From NCBI RefSeq assembly GCF_019192965.1, contig NZ_JAHTKU010000011.1:62001-126000 (forward strand): a stretch of DNA of 64,000 bases, in the 5' to 3' direction. The number at the start of each line of letters is the position of its first letter. Positions within the stretch are counted from its first letter, which is position 1. This stretch comes from Nocardioides daeguensis (lineage in GTDB: Bacteria; Actinomycetota; Actinomycetes; Propionibacteriales; Nocardioidaceae). Positions 44,492 to 53,454 of this stretch are shown here, piece after piece. Under the pieces are notes generated by a model that was given only the letters and a program-made list of their open reading frames with translations, ran no database searches and was not told where the DNA came from. The translations under genes were made by a program, and so were the position numbers.

Positions 44492-47077
44492 ATGGACTGG
44501 CCGATCCTCGACCGACCAGCCCTGCTCGATGACGTGCAGCATCACCTCGCGAGGCGGCCGTTCGGAGCAGTGCTCCTCACCGGGCCCTCCGGGGTGGGCA
44601 AGACGACCATCGCTCGGTGCGTCGCTGAGCGCCAGCGGGATTCCGGGCTCCGAATCCTCGAGATCGTCGGGATGGCCGAGCTGGGCCACGCCCCCTTGGC
44701 GGCGTTCGCGCGGCATAGTGCTGATCTGGGGCTGCGGTCGGACGACTCGGCCCGAGCGCTGATCGCTGCCATCGGAGAGCTCGCGTCGTCGGCACTGCTC
44801 GTCGTCGACGACGCCCCGTTGCTCGACCCTGCCTCGGCTGCGGTCGTCTACCAGCTGGTCCGCGTGCTCGGCGTCCCGGCGGTGCTCACGGCGCGTACCG
44901 ACCACGACCTGGTGGGTCCTGTCGAGCGACTTCTCCACGAGCAGGTCGCAAGCACGATCGAGGTGCCCGCGCTGCTCGGGGCGGAGATCGAACGACTGCT
45001 GCGGCTGCGGTTCGGTGCTCCGCCGCGGCCGGACGACGTGGCTCGTCTGACGCGCCAGACGTCCGGGAACGCCCTGCTGCTGCGCGATGTGGTGGTCCGC
45101 ACGGAACGCTGGGGCGGGGTGCATCGCGTCGAGGCAGGCATCGAACTCGATCCGATCGACATCCCGGCTGACGCTGCTGCCTCCGCGGGTTCCCGGGTGG
45201 CCGAGCTCGAACCCGCCCAGCTGTACGTCGTCGCCCGCGCGGCGCTCGGCGCGGGCGCACCTGCTGCCACCGTGCTGGCGGGTCCGGAGCACCGCATCGC
45301 CTCGCGGTTGGTCGACGACGGCGTCTTGGCTCGTGAAGGAGACGTGGTCCGGCCGATGCATCCCCTCGTGGGCGAGGCAGCGTTGCGGCGGCTGACCGAC
45401 GACGAGCACGGTGCTTTGGTCGATGAGGTCGCGGACCGCCTCACCGGCACCGGTGTCGCGGGGCTCCGGTTCGCTGCGCTCGTGCTCCGGACCGCCGCAG
45501 GGCGGCCCGTTGCCGGCGACGAGCTCGGCTGGGCAGTCGGACACGCCTACGGGCAGGGTGAGTACCTGGTGGCTGTTGACCTGCACGACCGTCTGCGGGC
45601 CGGACTCTGCGACGACGGGCCGAGCGGCTCACGCGCGGCGGCGTGGTTGGTCCAGGGGGCGAGTGCTCTGTCCTGGCTGGGGCGTCTGGAGGCCGCTGAC
45701 GAAGCCTTCGAGAGAGCCCGCGAACAGATCACCTCGGCCAGCGAGCTGGCGCTGCTCGCGTCGTGCTGGGGTGCACACCTGGCCTACCGGCGTTTCGACG
45801 TAGAAGCGGCCTTGGCGACCGCGGCGGAGATCGGCCCGCTGCTCGGCCCGGCGGAAGAGGCGCTGCTCGCTCCTGAGATACGTACCTGGCGCACCCTCGC
45901 TGGGCAGATCGCCCGCACCGAGAGCCCGTCCGACGGCCGTCGGACCAGCCAGGCGTCCGGAGCGCCTGCGGTCGCCGTGCGCGGCGCCATCGCCGACGTC
46001 ATGCTGCACGCCATGGCGGGACGGGCCGACGGCGAGGCGGCCGGAATGCTCGTCGACCTCGAACGCCGGCACGGGGTGCTCGAGCCGCACGCGTCCGCGA
46101 TGGTCCAGCTGCAGGCCTACTTCACCCTCCTCGGCCGGGGCCGGGGCGAGGACGCGCGGCAGCTCGTCGAGGCTCAGCGCGTCACGTCGAGTGTCGACGC
46201 CGCAGGTATCTGGAGCTACACGCTGGCCATCCACCTCATGTACGGCGGTCGCTTGGGCCGTGCCGCGGCCCTGGCCACGCTCGCGGTCGACCAGCTGGGC
46301 TGGCGTGACCCGATCGGTCTGATGGGTGCGGCGCGGGCTTTGGAGGCGGTGATCGCGGTCCAGCGCGGCGACGCAGCGGGCGCTCGGTCGAGGCTGGACT
46401 CGATCCCGGAGTCGCACCGTGGTGATCCGAAGGCGGCGGTGCTCCTCGCCGAGGCCGAGGCGTTGCTGCTTGTTGCCGCTGGGGAGGTCACGGCCGCCGC
46501 AGAGAGACTCGAGCAGGCGGCCGAGCAGGCACACGCCCACGGGTTCAGCCTGGTCGCGGCGATCTCGCTGGGCACCTGTCTGCGCATGGGCGTTCCGGAA
46601 CGTGCTGGTGCCCTGCTCCGCGAGATGGCCTCAGGCGTCTCGTCAGAGCTCGGCCTCTACCACGCCCTGTGCGATGCCGCCACCGGGCTGGCCGACCGTG
46701 ACCCAGCCCGGGTCCTGGCCGCTGCCTGCGTGCTGGATGCGGCCGGGATGACCGTCGCCGCGATCGATGTGCTCCGTCAGGCCGAGCCCATGGCACCACC
46801 CCGGGGCGCGGGAGAGCTGCGGCGGCGCCTGCAGGAGGCACGCTTCCGGATGCAGGCGACGTGCGAGGCCGTCCCTCTTCACGGACCTGGGCGGGACGGG
46901 CTCAGTGACCGCGAGTGGGAGGTCGCCGGCCTCGCGTGTGCTCGGCGGACCAGCCGAGAGATCGCCGCCGAGCTGGGCATCTCGGTGCGTACGGTCGACA
47001 ACCACCTGCACAACATCTATCGCACGCTCGGCGTCGCCGGGCGGGCCGGCCTGCGTAGTGCCCTGGGCGCCGAGTGA
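44492..47077 (+). CDS. LuxR-family ATPase regulator (LAL type)
   Basis: An 861-residue 'large ATP-binding LuxR' regulator. The P-loop GPSGVGKT is at residues 31-38 and the Walker B-like SALLVVDDAPLLD near 105. A long helical, TPR-like middle (about 300-780) follows, then a C-terminal LuxR HTH starting near 804 (LSDREWEVAGLACARRTSRE; VRTVDNHLHNIYRTLGV). Such proteins activate transcription after binding an inducer and ATP. ATG 44492 is supported by TACATT at 44479-44484, 7 nt upstream. It is the only regulator in the tRNA-flanked region, so it is the best candidate to bind the two 22-bp sites. Confidence 0.88.
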   Translation: MDWPILDRPALLDDVQHHLARRPFGAVLLTGPSGVGKTTIARCVAERQRDSGLRILEIVGMAELGHAPLAAFARHSADLGLRSDDSARALIAAIGELASSALLVVDDAPLLDPASAAVVYQLVRVLGVPAVLTARTDHDLVGPVERLLHEQVASTIEVPALLGAEIERLLRLRFGAPPRPDDVARLTRQTSGNALLLRDVVVRTERWGGVHRVEAGIELDPIDIPADAAASAGSRVAELEPAQLYVVARAALGAGAPAATVLAGPEHRIASRLVDDGVLAREGDVVRPMHPLVGEAALRRLTDDEHGALVDEVADRLTGTGVAGLRFAALVLRTAAGRPVAGDELGWAVGHAYGQGEYLVAVDLHDRLRAGLCDDGPSGSRAAAWLVQGASALSWLGRLEAADEAFERAREQITSASELALLASCWGAHLAYRRFDVEAALATAAEIGPLLGPAEEALLAPEIRTWRTLAGQIARTESPSDGRRTSQASGAPAVAVRGAIADVMLHAMAGRADGEAAGMLVDLERRHGVLEPHASAMVQLQAYFTLLGRGRGEDARQLVEAQRVTSSVDAAGIWSYTLAIHLMYGGRLGRAAALATLAVDQLGWRDPIGLMGAARALEAVIAVQRGDAAGARSRLDSIPESHRGDPKAAVLLAEAEALLLVAAGEVTAAAERLEQAAEQAHAHGFSLVAAISLGTCLRMGVPERAGALLREMASGVSSELGLYHALCDAATGLADRDPARVLAAACVLDAAGMTVAAIDVLRQAEPMAPPRGAGELRRRLQEARFRMQATCEAVPLHGPGRDGLSDREWEVAGLACARRTSREIAAELGISVRTVDNHLHNIYRTLGVAGRAGLRSALGAE

Positions 47078-47337
47078 GTACTTGAGGGGCGGTGACGGAA
47101 CCCGCGAGCCTCGGCGTAGCCACCGGCGAGTGACCCACAGCCCCGGCCTCCGCTCTCGCCGTGGTGTGGTGGCCGGTGGCGGTCATCTTCTCGCTCTCCG
47201 GCGTCGGCTGCGGCGTCCTGCGCGCGAATGGTTCCGGCCGGGCCGGCCATGATGGGACGCGGCGCTGTCGGGCGGGCCACGCCTGCCGGTGCAGACCATG
47301 CCAAGCCGGCCGAGAAGCAGCAGGCGAGGACGTCAGC

Positions 47338-47374
47338 GCAGGAAGTCGGGGGTTCGATCCCCCTCGCCTCCATC
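47338..47374 (+). pseudogene. tRNA-Ala 3'-half remnant (candidate attachment site)
   Basis: Thirty of 37 positions match the tRNA-Ala(GGC) gene from its anticodon-stem 3' side to just past the acceptor end (41649-41685), including GGGGTTCGA and CCTCCA. No matching 5' half (GGAGGCG-type acceptor, D arm) was found within about 90 nt upstream. A strong hairpin follows, as after a tRNA. The 47078-47337 stretch holds nothing else recognisable. Confidence 0.6.
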
Positions 47375-47381
47375 GAACCAT

Positions 47382-47412
47382 GAGGGCCGGATCCGAGACG
47401 GATCCGGCCCTC
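47382..47412. terminator. Strong hairpin after the tRNA remnant
   Basis: Perfect 14-bp arms (GAGGGCCGGATCCG at 47382-47395, complement at 47399-47412) with a 3-nt loop. It may terminate transcripts from both sides, since the DoxX gene converges on it. Confidence 0.8.
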
Positions 47413-47458
47413 TGCTTCGTTCGGTCTGCTCGGCTCGCGGTGGTCGAGCGACGCTCGT

Positions 47459-48037
47459 TCAGCGCAGGACGGGGAAGCGGCGCACCAGCGCCGACTGCGA
47501 CCACAGGTGGCCCAGACCCCAGGTCGCACCGGCGCCGGTGAGGCCGAGGACGACCATGCTCGCCGCGCCGAGCAGGTGCTCGTCGAGGACCGGGTTGTTC
47601 TCCGGGGGCAGGACGACGGTCCACATCAGGACGTACATCACGAACCCGGCCACGGTGCCGGCGCGCATCGCGATGCCGAAGGTGAGGGAGACGCCGATCG
47701 CCAGCAGGCCGAGCATGAACGCCCAGTCGATGACGGCGACGCCGCCGAGGTTGTTCCAGAAGTCCTTGAACGGGCCGTCGGCGCCGAACTTCAAGAAGCC
47801 CTCCGTGGGGCTGCCGCCGTTGATCCAGGCGGCCGGTCCGAAGCGGTCCAGCGTGCCGTCCTGGGCGTAGCCGGTGTGGTAGCCGAGGGCGAGCAGCTTG
47901 TCGAAGAACGCCCAGAGGAAGGTCAGGCCGAAGCCGATCCTGAGGGCTGCCAGCGCGCGGCGCGCTGCGTGGTCGGCAACGGCCGACTCCTCGTCGTGCT
48001 CGACGATGTGGTGGAGGTGGGCGGAGATCGTGGCCAT
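47459..48037 (-). CDS. DoxX-family membrane protein
   Basis: A 192-residue protein with four hydrophobic helices (about residues 28-48, 92-112, 118-140 and 150-170). DoxX-like features are RRALAALRIGFGLTFLWAFF near the start and the acidic/Pro loop LPPENNPVLDEH before the last helix. Relatives are subunits of quinone- or thiosulfate-linked oxidoreductases; the role here is unknown. GGAAAAG precedes the ATG. It lies downstream of, and on the same strand as, the SulP transporter. Confidence 0.75.
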   Translation of the reverse strand: MATISAHLHHIVEHDEESAVADHAARRALAALRIGFGLTFLWAFFDKLLALGYHTGYAQDGTLDRFGPAAWINGGSPTEGFLKFGADGPFKDFWNNLGGVAVIDWAFMLGLLAIGVSLTFGIAMRAGTVAGFVMYVLMWTVVLPPENNPVLDEHLLGAASMVVLGLTGAGATWGLGHLWSQSALVRRFPVLR

Positions 48038-48177
48038 GGTCTTTTCCTCTCGTGGTAGTAGCTCGATTCCACCAGTGCCGGGGCGGGCCCAGCAGGGCCG
48101 CAGGTCGCCGCAGTGCAGGGCAGAAGGTCCTGCTGGTGTCGGGAGGCGGGTCAGGCGGCCGGGTCACGCGGGATGGG

Positions 48178-49842
48178 TCAGGCGGGATGGGCGCGCTCGA
48201 AGGCCTCGACCGCGGTGGGCAGCGTGGGGAAGACGTGCTCCTCGCCGACGCGCTCGAGGAAGCCGGATGGTTCGAGGAGCTCGTGCAACTCGTGCTTGAG
48301 CCTCGCCAGTCCGAGCACGATCCCGCGGTCGGACAGCTCGCGGCGGACCGCCTCGAGGGCACCCAGCGCCGTGAAGTCGATGTCGGTGAAGGCCTCGGCG
48401 TTGATCACGAACCAGGCGACCGGATGCTCGGCTTCCGCGACGGCGGCCAGGGCGCGGGTGCGGAAGTCCTCGGCGTTCGCGAAGCACAGGGGCGAGTCGT
48501 AGCGGTAGACGACCAGGCCGGGGACCACGCGCACCTCGGGGTAGTCGGCCGTGTCGTGCATCCCGGCCAGCCCGTCGACGTACCCGAGGACGGCGTCGTG
48601 GGGGCGCGCGACCCGGCGCAACAGGTCGAGGATGGACAGGGCGATAGCGACCACGATCGCCTCGAGGACGCCGATGACGACCACCGACGCGGTGGTCGCG
48701 AGGGCGATGGCGAGCTCCGAGTGCCGGAACCGGTACAGGCGCCGGAACCCGTCGAGGTCCACCAGCCGCACGGCGGCGTACACGACGACGGCGCCGAGCG
48801 CCGCGGACGGGAACGCCTCGAGCAGCGGACGGGCGGCGAGCAGCGCGGCGGCAGTGACAGCCAGGGTGAACCAGCCGGCGAAGCGGGTGCGGGCGCCCAC
48901 CGCCGAGGCGATGGCGGTGCGGCTGCCGCTGCTGCTGACGGGGAAGCCGTGCAGGACCGCGGAGCCGAGGTTGGCCATCCCGAGCCCGATCATCTCGCGG
49001 TGCGGGTCGATCCGGTGGTCGCCCCGGTGCGCGAACGCGCGCGCGGTGAGCACGTTGTCGGTGAACCCGACGAACGCGATCCCGAGCGCCGGGACGAGGG
49101 CGGCCCGCAGGAGCTCCGGGTCGAGGGAAGGAAGTCCGGGGCTGGGCAGCGCGGCCGGGATCTCGCCCACCAGCGCGACGCCGTGGTCGGGCAGGGAGAG
49201 TAGGGCCGAGGCCGCGGTGGCGCCGAGCATGCCCAGCAGTGCCACGGGGGCGTGCGGCCACCGTCGGGAGCCGAGCAGCATGGCGACCAGGGTCAGCGTG
49301 CTGAGAGCGAGCGTGGCCGGTTGCACCTCGCCGAGGTGGCGCAGCGTGTTGGCCGCCCGGTGCAGGGTGTCGCCGTCGCCGACGTCGAGGCCACCGAGTC
49401 GGCCGAGCTGGGAGACGACCATCGTGACCGCGATGCCGGCCATGTAGCCCACCAGGACCGGCCGCGAGAGGAGCTCGGCCACCACGCTGAGGCGGGTCGC
49501 CCAGCCGATCGCGCACATCAGCGCGACGACGAGGGCCAGGGTCGCGGCGAAGCTCGCCGCCTCGTGGTGCGCGACTCCCGCGGCGCCGATGGCGGTGGCC
49601 GTCATCAGGGCGGTGCTCGACTCCGGGCCGACCGAGAGCACGGGGGAGGAGCCGACGAGGGCGTAGAGCGCCAGTGCGCCCAGCGCGGCCCAGAGCCCGG
49701 TCGCCGGTGGCAGCCCGGCGAGCTCGGCGTACGCCATGACCTGCGGGACGAGGTACGCCGTGACCGTGACACCGGCCAACGCGTCGCCACGCCAACGGCT
49801 CAGGGCGTGTGACCGGTCCACGATGCGCCGACGATACGCCAC
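48178..49842 (-). CDS. SulP-family inorganic anion transporter with STAS domain
   Basis: A 554-residue SLC26/SulP transporter for sulfate, bicarbonate or a similar anion. The membrane part opens with WRGDALAGVTVTAYLVPQVM and has LVGSSPVLSVGPESSTALMT. The C-terminal STAS domain (about residues 430-554) contains AFTDIDFTALGALEAVRREL. GTG 49842 has GGGAG 5 nt upstream and gives the usual N-terminal length; GTG 49821 is an alternative. It overlaps the 3' end of the Rv1733c-like gene by 43 nt, suggesting co-transcription. Confidence 0.9.
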   Translation of the reverse strand: MAYRRRIVDRSHALSRWRGDALAGVTVTAYLVPQVMAYAELAGLPPATGLWAALGALALYALVGSSPVLSVGPESSTALMTATAIGAAGVAHHEAASFAATLALVVALMCAIGWATRLSVVAELLSRPVLVGYMAGIAVTMVVSQLGRLGGLDVGDGDTLHRAANTLRHLGEVQPATLALSTLTLVAMLLGSRRWPHAPVALLGMLGATAASALLSLPDHGVALVGEIPAALPSPGLPSLDPELLRAALVPALGIAFVGFTDNVLTARAFAHRGDHRIDPHREMIGLGMANLGSAVLHGFPVSSSGSRTAIASAVGARTRFAGWFTLAVTAAALLAARPLLEAFPSAALGAVVVYAAVRLVDLDGFRRLYRFRHSELAIALATTASVVVIGVLEAIVVAIALSILDLLRRVARPHDAVLGYVDGLAGMHDTADYPEVRVVPGLVVYRYDSPLCFANAEDFRTRALAAVAEAEHPVAWFVINAEAFTDIDFTALGALEAVRRELSDRGIVLGLARLKHELHELLEPSGFLERVGEEHVFPTLPTAVEAFERAHPA

Positions 49843-50405
49843 TCCCGCTCCCAGTCGGCCAGGCGGCGGTGCTCCATCCCGGTGCGGACCGCGCCGACGA
49901 CCGCCGCCACGAGGATCCAGCCCAGGATCAGCGCCAGGAACGCGGTGGTGACCGCGACCAGGACGTCGTCGGTGGGGCTCGCCGGGGCCGGGTGCGCCCG
50001 GCCCTCGTCGTCGATCCACACCCGAGCTCGCCCGTCCGCCCCGACGTCTGCGCCTGGGGGCAACACTCCCGAGTGGGCGCGGCCGGCGTCGTCGAGCCAG
50101 GCCGCCGAAGTGATCGGGCGGGTGAGCACACCACTCGGTGCGGCCAGGTGGTCGCCGATGACCGTCGCGGTGACGACGTGGAGGCTGTCGCGCTCCTCCG
50201 CGGCCCGCTGGACGGCGGTGGCATGGACACTCGTCCCGATCGCGCACGCGACCGGGACGAGCAGCAGCGCGACGACCATCGCGGCCAGCAGCAGGATCGA
50301 CTCCGCGTGATCGGTCCGCCGACGCAGCGGATTCCGGTCCAGTCCGAGCAGGCGGAGCAGTCGGTGCGTGCGGAACGTCGCCGCGGGGTGGTCGGGGTCG
50401 TCCAC
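49800..50405 (-). CDS. Rv1733c-like two-helix membrane protein
   Basis: A 201-residue protein with two transmembrane helices (about residues 34-54, LLLAAMVVALLLVPVACAIG, and 148-170, VLVAVTTAFLALILGWILVA) around an extracytoplasmic domain (GVLPPGADVGADGRARVWID). This matches the layout of Rv1733c, a DosR-regulated mycobacterial membrane protein of unknown function. GTG 50405 has GGGAG 6 nt upstream. It is divergent from the FAD oxidoreductase gene and overlaps the SulP start. Confidence 0.78.
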   Translation of the reverse strand: MDDPDHPAATFRTHRLLRLLGLDRNPLRRRTDHAESILLLAAMVVALLLVPVACAIGTSVHATAVQRAAEERDSLHVVTATVIGDHLAAPSGVLTRPITSAAWLDDAGRAHSGVLPPGADVGADGRARVWIDDEGRAHPAPASPTDDVLVAVTTAFLALILGWILVAAVVGAVRTGMEHRRLADWEREWRIVGASWTGHTP

Positions 50406-50573
50406 GATCTGCTCCCTTCGCGCCGGACCTGTCCATCGTCGGACCGGGCCCGACGACGGGAGCAGGGGCCGCAGCCCTGCCTTGCCGGGTCCTTGGACCC
50501 TGCCGTCGTCCGGCGGCACGGCTCCTCGGTCGGTGGCGTCGACCGGGGTGCCGCAGCCCCCTAGGCTCCTCGC

Positions 50574-51968
50574 ATGACGCCGGAGTCCGCCGCGAGCGCA
50601 CGTCGCTCCGGAGGGGTGTCCTACTGGTGGTCCGAGCTCGGCATCCCGGAGCCGCAGGACCCGCTGACCGGGGACGCCGAGGCCGACGTCGTCATCGTCG
50701 GCGCGGGCTACACCGGGCTGTGGACGGCGTACTACCTCGCGGAGATCCGCCCGGACCTCGACGTCCGGGTGGTCGAGCAGCGGTTCGCGGGCTACGGGGC
50801 GTCGGGCCGCAACGGCGGCTGGCTGTCGGCATCGGTGACCGGTGGGCTCGACGGGTATGCGCGCACCCACCCGCGCGCGGACGTGGCCCGCTTCCAGCTG
50901 GCCATGATCGACGCCGTCGACGAGGTGATCCGGGTCGCGGAGCGGCACGCCATCGACGCCGAGGTACGCCGGGGCGGGACCCTGCTGGTCGCCCGGAACG
51001 CCGCGCAGGCCGGGCGGGCGCGCCAGGCCGCCGTGAGCGCCGAACGGTGGCCGGAGACCGGCGCGCGGCTGCTGAGCGCCGCCGAGGCGGACGCCCGGAT
51101 CCGCGTGGCCGGGACCCGGGCGGCCCTCTGGGAGCCGCACTGCGCGCGGATCAACCCGGCGCGGCTGGCCCAGGGCCTGACCCGGGTGGTGCGCGAGCGC
51201 GGGGTGCGGATCCACGAGGCCACCACCGTCCGGTCGATCGCCCCCGGCCGCGTCGAGACCGACCGGGGCACGGTCCGGGCCCGGCACGTCATCCGCGCGA
51301 CCGAGGGCTTCACGGCCGGGCTCGCCGGCGAGCGTCGTACCTGGGTCCCGATGAACTCCTCGATGATCGTCACCGAGCCGCTGCCCGAGGCGACCTGGGC
51401 CGGGATCGGTTGGGAGCACCACGACACGCTCGAGGACCTCGCCCACGTCTACTCCTATGCCCAGCGCACCCCGGACGGCCGGATCGCGATCGGTGGGCGC
51501 GGCAACCCGTACCGCTTCGGATCGCGCACCGACCTCGACGGCGACATCCCCGACCGCACCGTCCAGCACCTGCGGGCCGTGCTCTGCGCGTGGTTCCCGC
51601 AGCTGCGTGAGGTCGAGCTCGCCCACGCGTGGAGCGGTGTGCTCGGCGTGCCCCGCAACTGGCGCGCCACGGTCGCGTACGACGCCGCGAGCGGCCAGGG
51701 CTGGGCCGGCGGGTACGTCGGCACCGGGGTCACCGCCACCAACCTGGCCGGACGCACCCTGGCCGACCTGGTGGCGGGGGAGCGGACCGACCGCACCACG
51801 CTGCCCTGGGTCGACCAGCGCGCGCGGGCGTGGGAGCCCGAGCCGTTGCGGTGGCTCGGCATCCACGGCCTGTACCGCGCCTACGGACTGGCCGACCGGC
51901 TGGAGGCGCGTGGCGGGCGTCGTACGTCGCGCATCGCGACCCTCGCCAACCGGGTCAGCGGTCGGTAG
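50574..51968 (+). CDS. FAD-dependent oxidoreductase (DAO family)
   Basis: A 464-residue flavoprotein oxidase or dehydrogenase. The FAD Rossmann motif is DVVIVGAGYTGLWTAYYLAE near residue 38; ASGRNGGWLSASV and the C-terminal GGYVGTGVTATNLAGRTLAD are typical of the gamma-glutamylputrescine oxidase (PuuB)-like group. The substrate is likely an amine or amino acid but is not fixed by sequence. TAGGCT at 50562-50567 lies 6 nt before the ATG. The last 14 nt overlap the convergent acyltransferase gene. Confidence 0.87.
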   Translation: MTPESAASARRSGGVSYWWSELGIPEPQDPLTGDAEADVVIVGAGYTGLWTAYYLAEIRPDLDVRVVEQRFAGYGASGRNGGWLSASVTGGLDGYARTHPRADVARFQLAMIDAVDEVIRVAERHAIDAEVRRGGTLLVARNAAQAGRARQAAVSAERWPETGARLLSAAEADARIRVAGTRAALWEPHCARINPARLAQGLTRVVRERGVRIHEATTVRSIAPGRVETDRGTVRARHVIRATEGFTAGLAGERRTWVPMNSSMIVTEPLPEATWAGIGWEHHDTLEDLAHVYSYAQRTPDGRIAIGGRGNPYRFGSRTDLDGDIPDRTVQHLRAVLCAWFPQLREVELAHAWSGVLGVPRNWRATVAYDAASGQGWAGGYVGTGVTATNLAGRTLADLVAGERTDRTTLPWVDQRARAWEPEPLRWLGIHGLYRAYGLADRLEARGGRRTSRIATLANRVSGR

Positions 51969-52551
51969 GACCCTCGGCGCTCTCCTCGCGCAACCGCGGC
52001 TCGGTGCGGTTCTCCGGCTTGATGCCGAGCTTGTCGGCGTAGAAGGCGCGCACCAGGTCCATGTCGGCGACCACGTCGCCGGTCGGGTGGAAGGTCGGGC
52101 CCATGCCGAGCGTGCGGGTCGGGCCGTCGACGAACCCGAGCGTGATGGGGAGGCCGGTCTGCTGGGAGATCCGGTAGAAGCCCGGCTTCCAGTACTCGCC
52201 CTTGCTGCGGGTGCCCTCCGGGGCGATGACCAGCTGGAAGGCGTCGTCCCCCTCGGCGGCCTGCAGCAGCGACCGGATGGTCGCGCCGGGGCTGGAGCGG
52301 TCGAGCGGGATGCCGCCGGTGCGACGCAACACCCAGCCGACGACGCCCTTGAAGTAGTGGGCGGCGACGAGCACCCGCGGGCGGGCGCCGTTGGCCCAGG
52401 CGATCATGAGCATCGCCACCCAGTCCCACTGGGAGGTGTGCGGGGCGCCGACCAGGATCCCGGCCTCGGGAACGTCGCCGACGAGGCGCCACCGCGAGAG
52501 CCTGAGCGCGCCGCGGGCGAACGTACGACGGACCCGCATCCTGTGTGCCAT
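51955..52551 (-). CDS. PlsC-type acyltransferase
   Basis: A 198-residue glycerolipid acyltransferase. The HX4D motif is in GAPHTSQWDW and the second block is VIAPEGTRSKGEYWKPGFY. No transmembrane helix is strong, so it is probably membrane-associated. It could be a lysophosphatidate acyltransferase or act on another lipid. The ATG at 52551 lies 6 nt from TACCGT (complement of 52558-52563). Divergent from the flavin reductase-like gene. Confidence 0.87.
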   Translation of the reverse strand: MAHRMRVRRTFARGALRLSRWRLVGDVPEAGILVGAPHTSQWDWVAMLMIAWANGARPRVLVAAHYFKGVVGWVLRRTGGIPLDRSSPGATIRSLLQAAEGDDAFQLVIAPEGTRSKGEYWKPGFYRISQQTGLPITLGFVDGPTRTLGMGPTFHPTGDVVADMDLVRAFYADKLGIKPENRTEPRLREESAEGPTDR

Positions 52552-52639
52552 GACGCGACGGTAGCGCGTGACCGGCCTCGTGTGACGTCCGCCATCATCG
52601 GTGGACCTCAAGTAGCGTTGAGGTTCTAGCCTCTGTTCC

Positions 52640-53155
52640 GTGACCGGATCGCTCGCAGACCAGCTCAAGGCCGGCTTCCGCCGGCATGCCGCCGGCGTCG
52701 CGCTCGTCGTCGGGGACGCCTCGACCGGGCTCGTCGGCGCCACCGTGTCGAGCCTCGCCTCCGTGAGCGTCGACCCACCGCTGCTCTCCTTCTCGCTGGC
52801 GCGCACGAGCAGCGTGGGACCGCAGCTGGTCGGCTGCGACGAGCTGTCCGTGTTCGTGCTCGCTGCGACGCAGGTCGAGCTCGCCGCGGCGTACGCAGAC
52901 CGGGATGCGGAGCGGTTCACCCAGGAGCAGGGCTGGGTGCGTGAGGGCGGCAGATTGCTGCTGCCGGAAGCGGTGACCACCTTTCGCGGTCGCCCCGCCC
53001 ACGTGATCCCCGCCGGAGGCTCCTGGCTGGTGCTGCTCGAGGTCGACCGGGTCGAGCTCGGGCCGTCGGCTGCGCCGCTGGTCCACCATGACCGCGCCTA
53101 CCGGGTCCCGGCCGAGCTGCCGCGGAGCCGGGTGCTGCGCGTGGCCGAGGGCTGA
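52640..53155 (+). CDS. Flavin reductase-like FMN-binding protein
   Basis: A 171-residue split-barrel flavoprotein of the flavin reductase family (RRHAAGVALVVGDASTGLVG, then SVSVDPPLLSFSLARTSSVG), the form that supplies reduced FMN or FAD to two-component monooxygenases. No partner monooxygenase is adjacent. The GTG start is supported by TAGCCT at 52627-52632, 7 nt upstream. Some actinobacterial relatives use F420 or heme, so the cofactor is not certain. Confidence 0.85.
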   Translation: MTGSLADQLKAGFRRHAAGVALVVGDASTGLVGATVSSLASVSVDPPLLSFSLARTSSVGPQLVGCDELSVFVLAATQVELAAAYADRDAERFTQEQGWVREGGRLLLPEAVTTFRGRPAHVIPAGGSWLVLLEVDRVELGPSAAPLVHHDRAYRVPAELPRSRVLRVAEG

Positions 53156-53200
53156 GAGGGGCCGAGCGCCGCGCGAGCGCACGCCTCCGGGGAGTGGGGG

Positions 53201-53401
53201 TCAGGCGTCGCCCGCCGGGCCGCGGTGGCGGTGATCCACGTCGAAGCGGTCGGCGGGGTCAGCAGGCTGGTCGAAGCGCTCGGGGTCGTGGGCGACCTCC
53301 TCGTTGCGCCGTCGGTCTGCGACGAAGGCCCACACGAGCCCCAGCACGATGAAGGCGGCGACGACGACGCCGAGGATGAGCCAGGCGGGTGAGATGTCCA
53401 T
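53201..53401 (-). CDS. Small membrane-anchored protein
   Basis: A 66-residue protein with one N-terminal helix (PAWLILGVVVAAFIVLGLVW) and a charged, Asp/Arg/His-rich tail (ADRRRNEEVAHDPERFDQPA). No family was recognised. It is divergent from furA, 90 bp apart, so its promoter region adjoins the FurA-controlled region. Confidence 0.6.
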   Translation of the reverse strand: MDISPAWLILGVVVAAFIVLGLVWAFVADRRRNEEVAHDPERFDQPADPADRFDVDHRHRGPAGDA

Positions 53402-53454
53402 GGCGCGTCGGTACCCCGGCGCGTCCCCGGCAGTCCCGACACGCCAGTGCAGAG

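Noticed and set aside
41684..47337. Integrase, transposase or other mobility gene in the tRNA-flanked region
   Set aside because: No tyrosine or serine recombinase motif or DDE transposase was found in any frame read, so mobility is inferred only from the tRNA remnant.
47078..47337. Coding sequence between the LuxR-type gene and the tRNA remnant
   Set aside because: Short frames exist but have no start signals, no recognisable motifs and atypical composition.
47250..47374. A functional second tRNA gene
   Set aside because: Only the anticodon-stem 3' side, T arm and acceptor end are present. No complementary 5' acceptor strand or D arm is found upstream, so it cannot fold into a tRNA.
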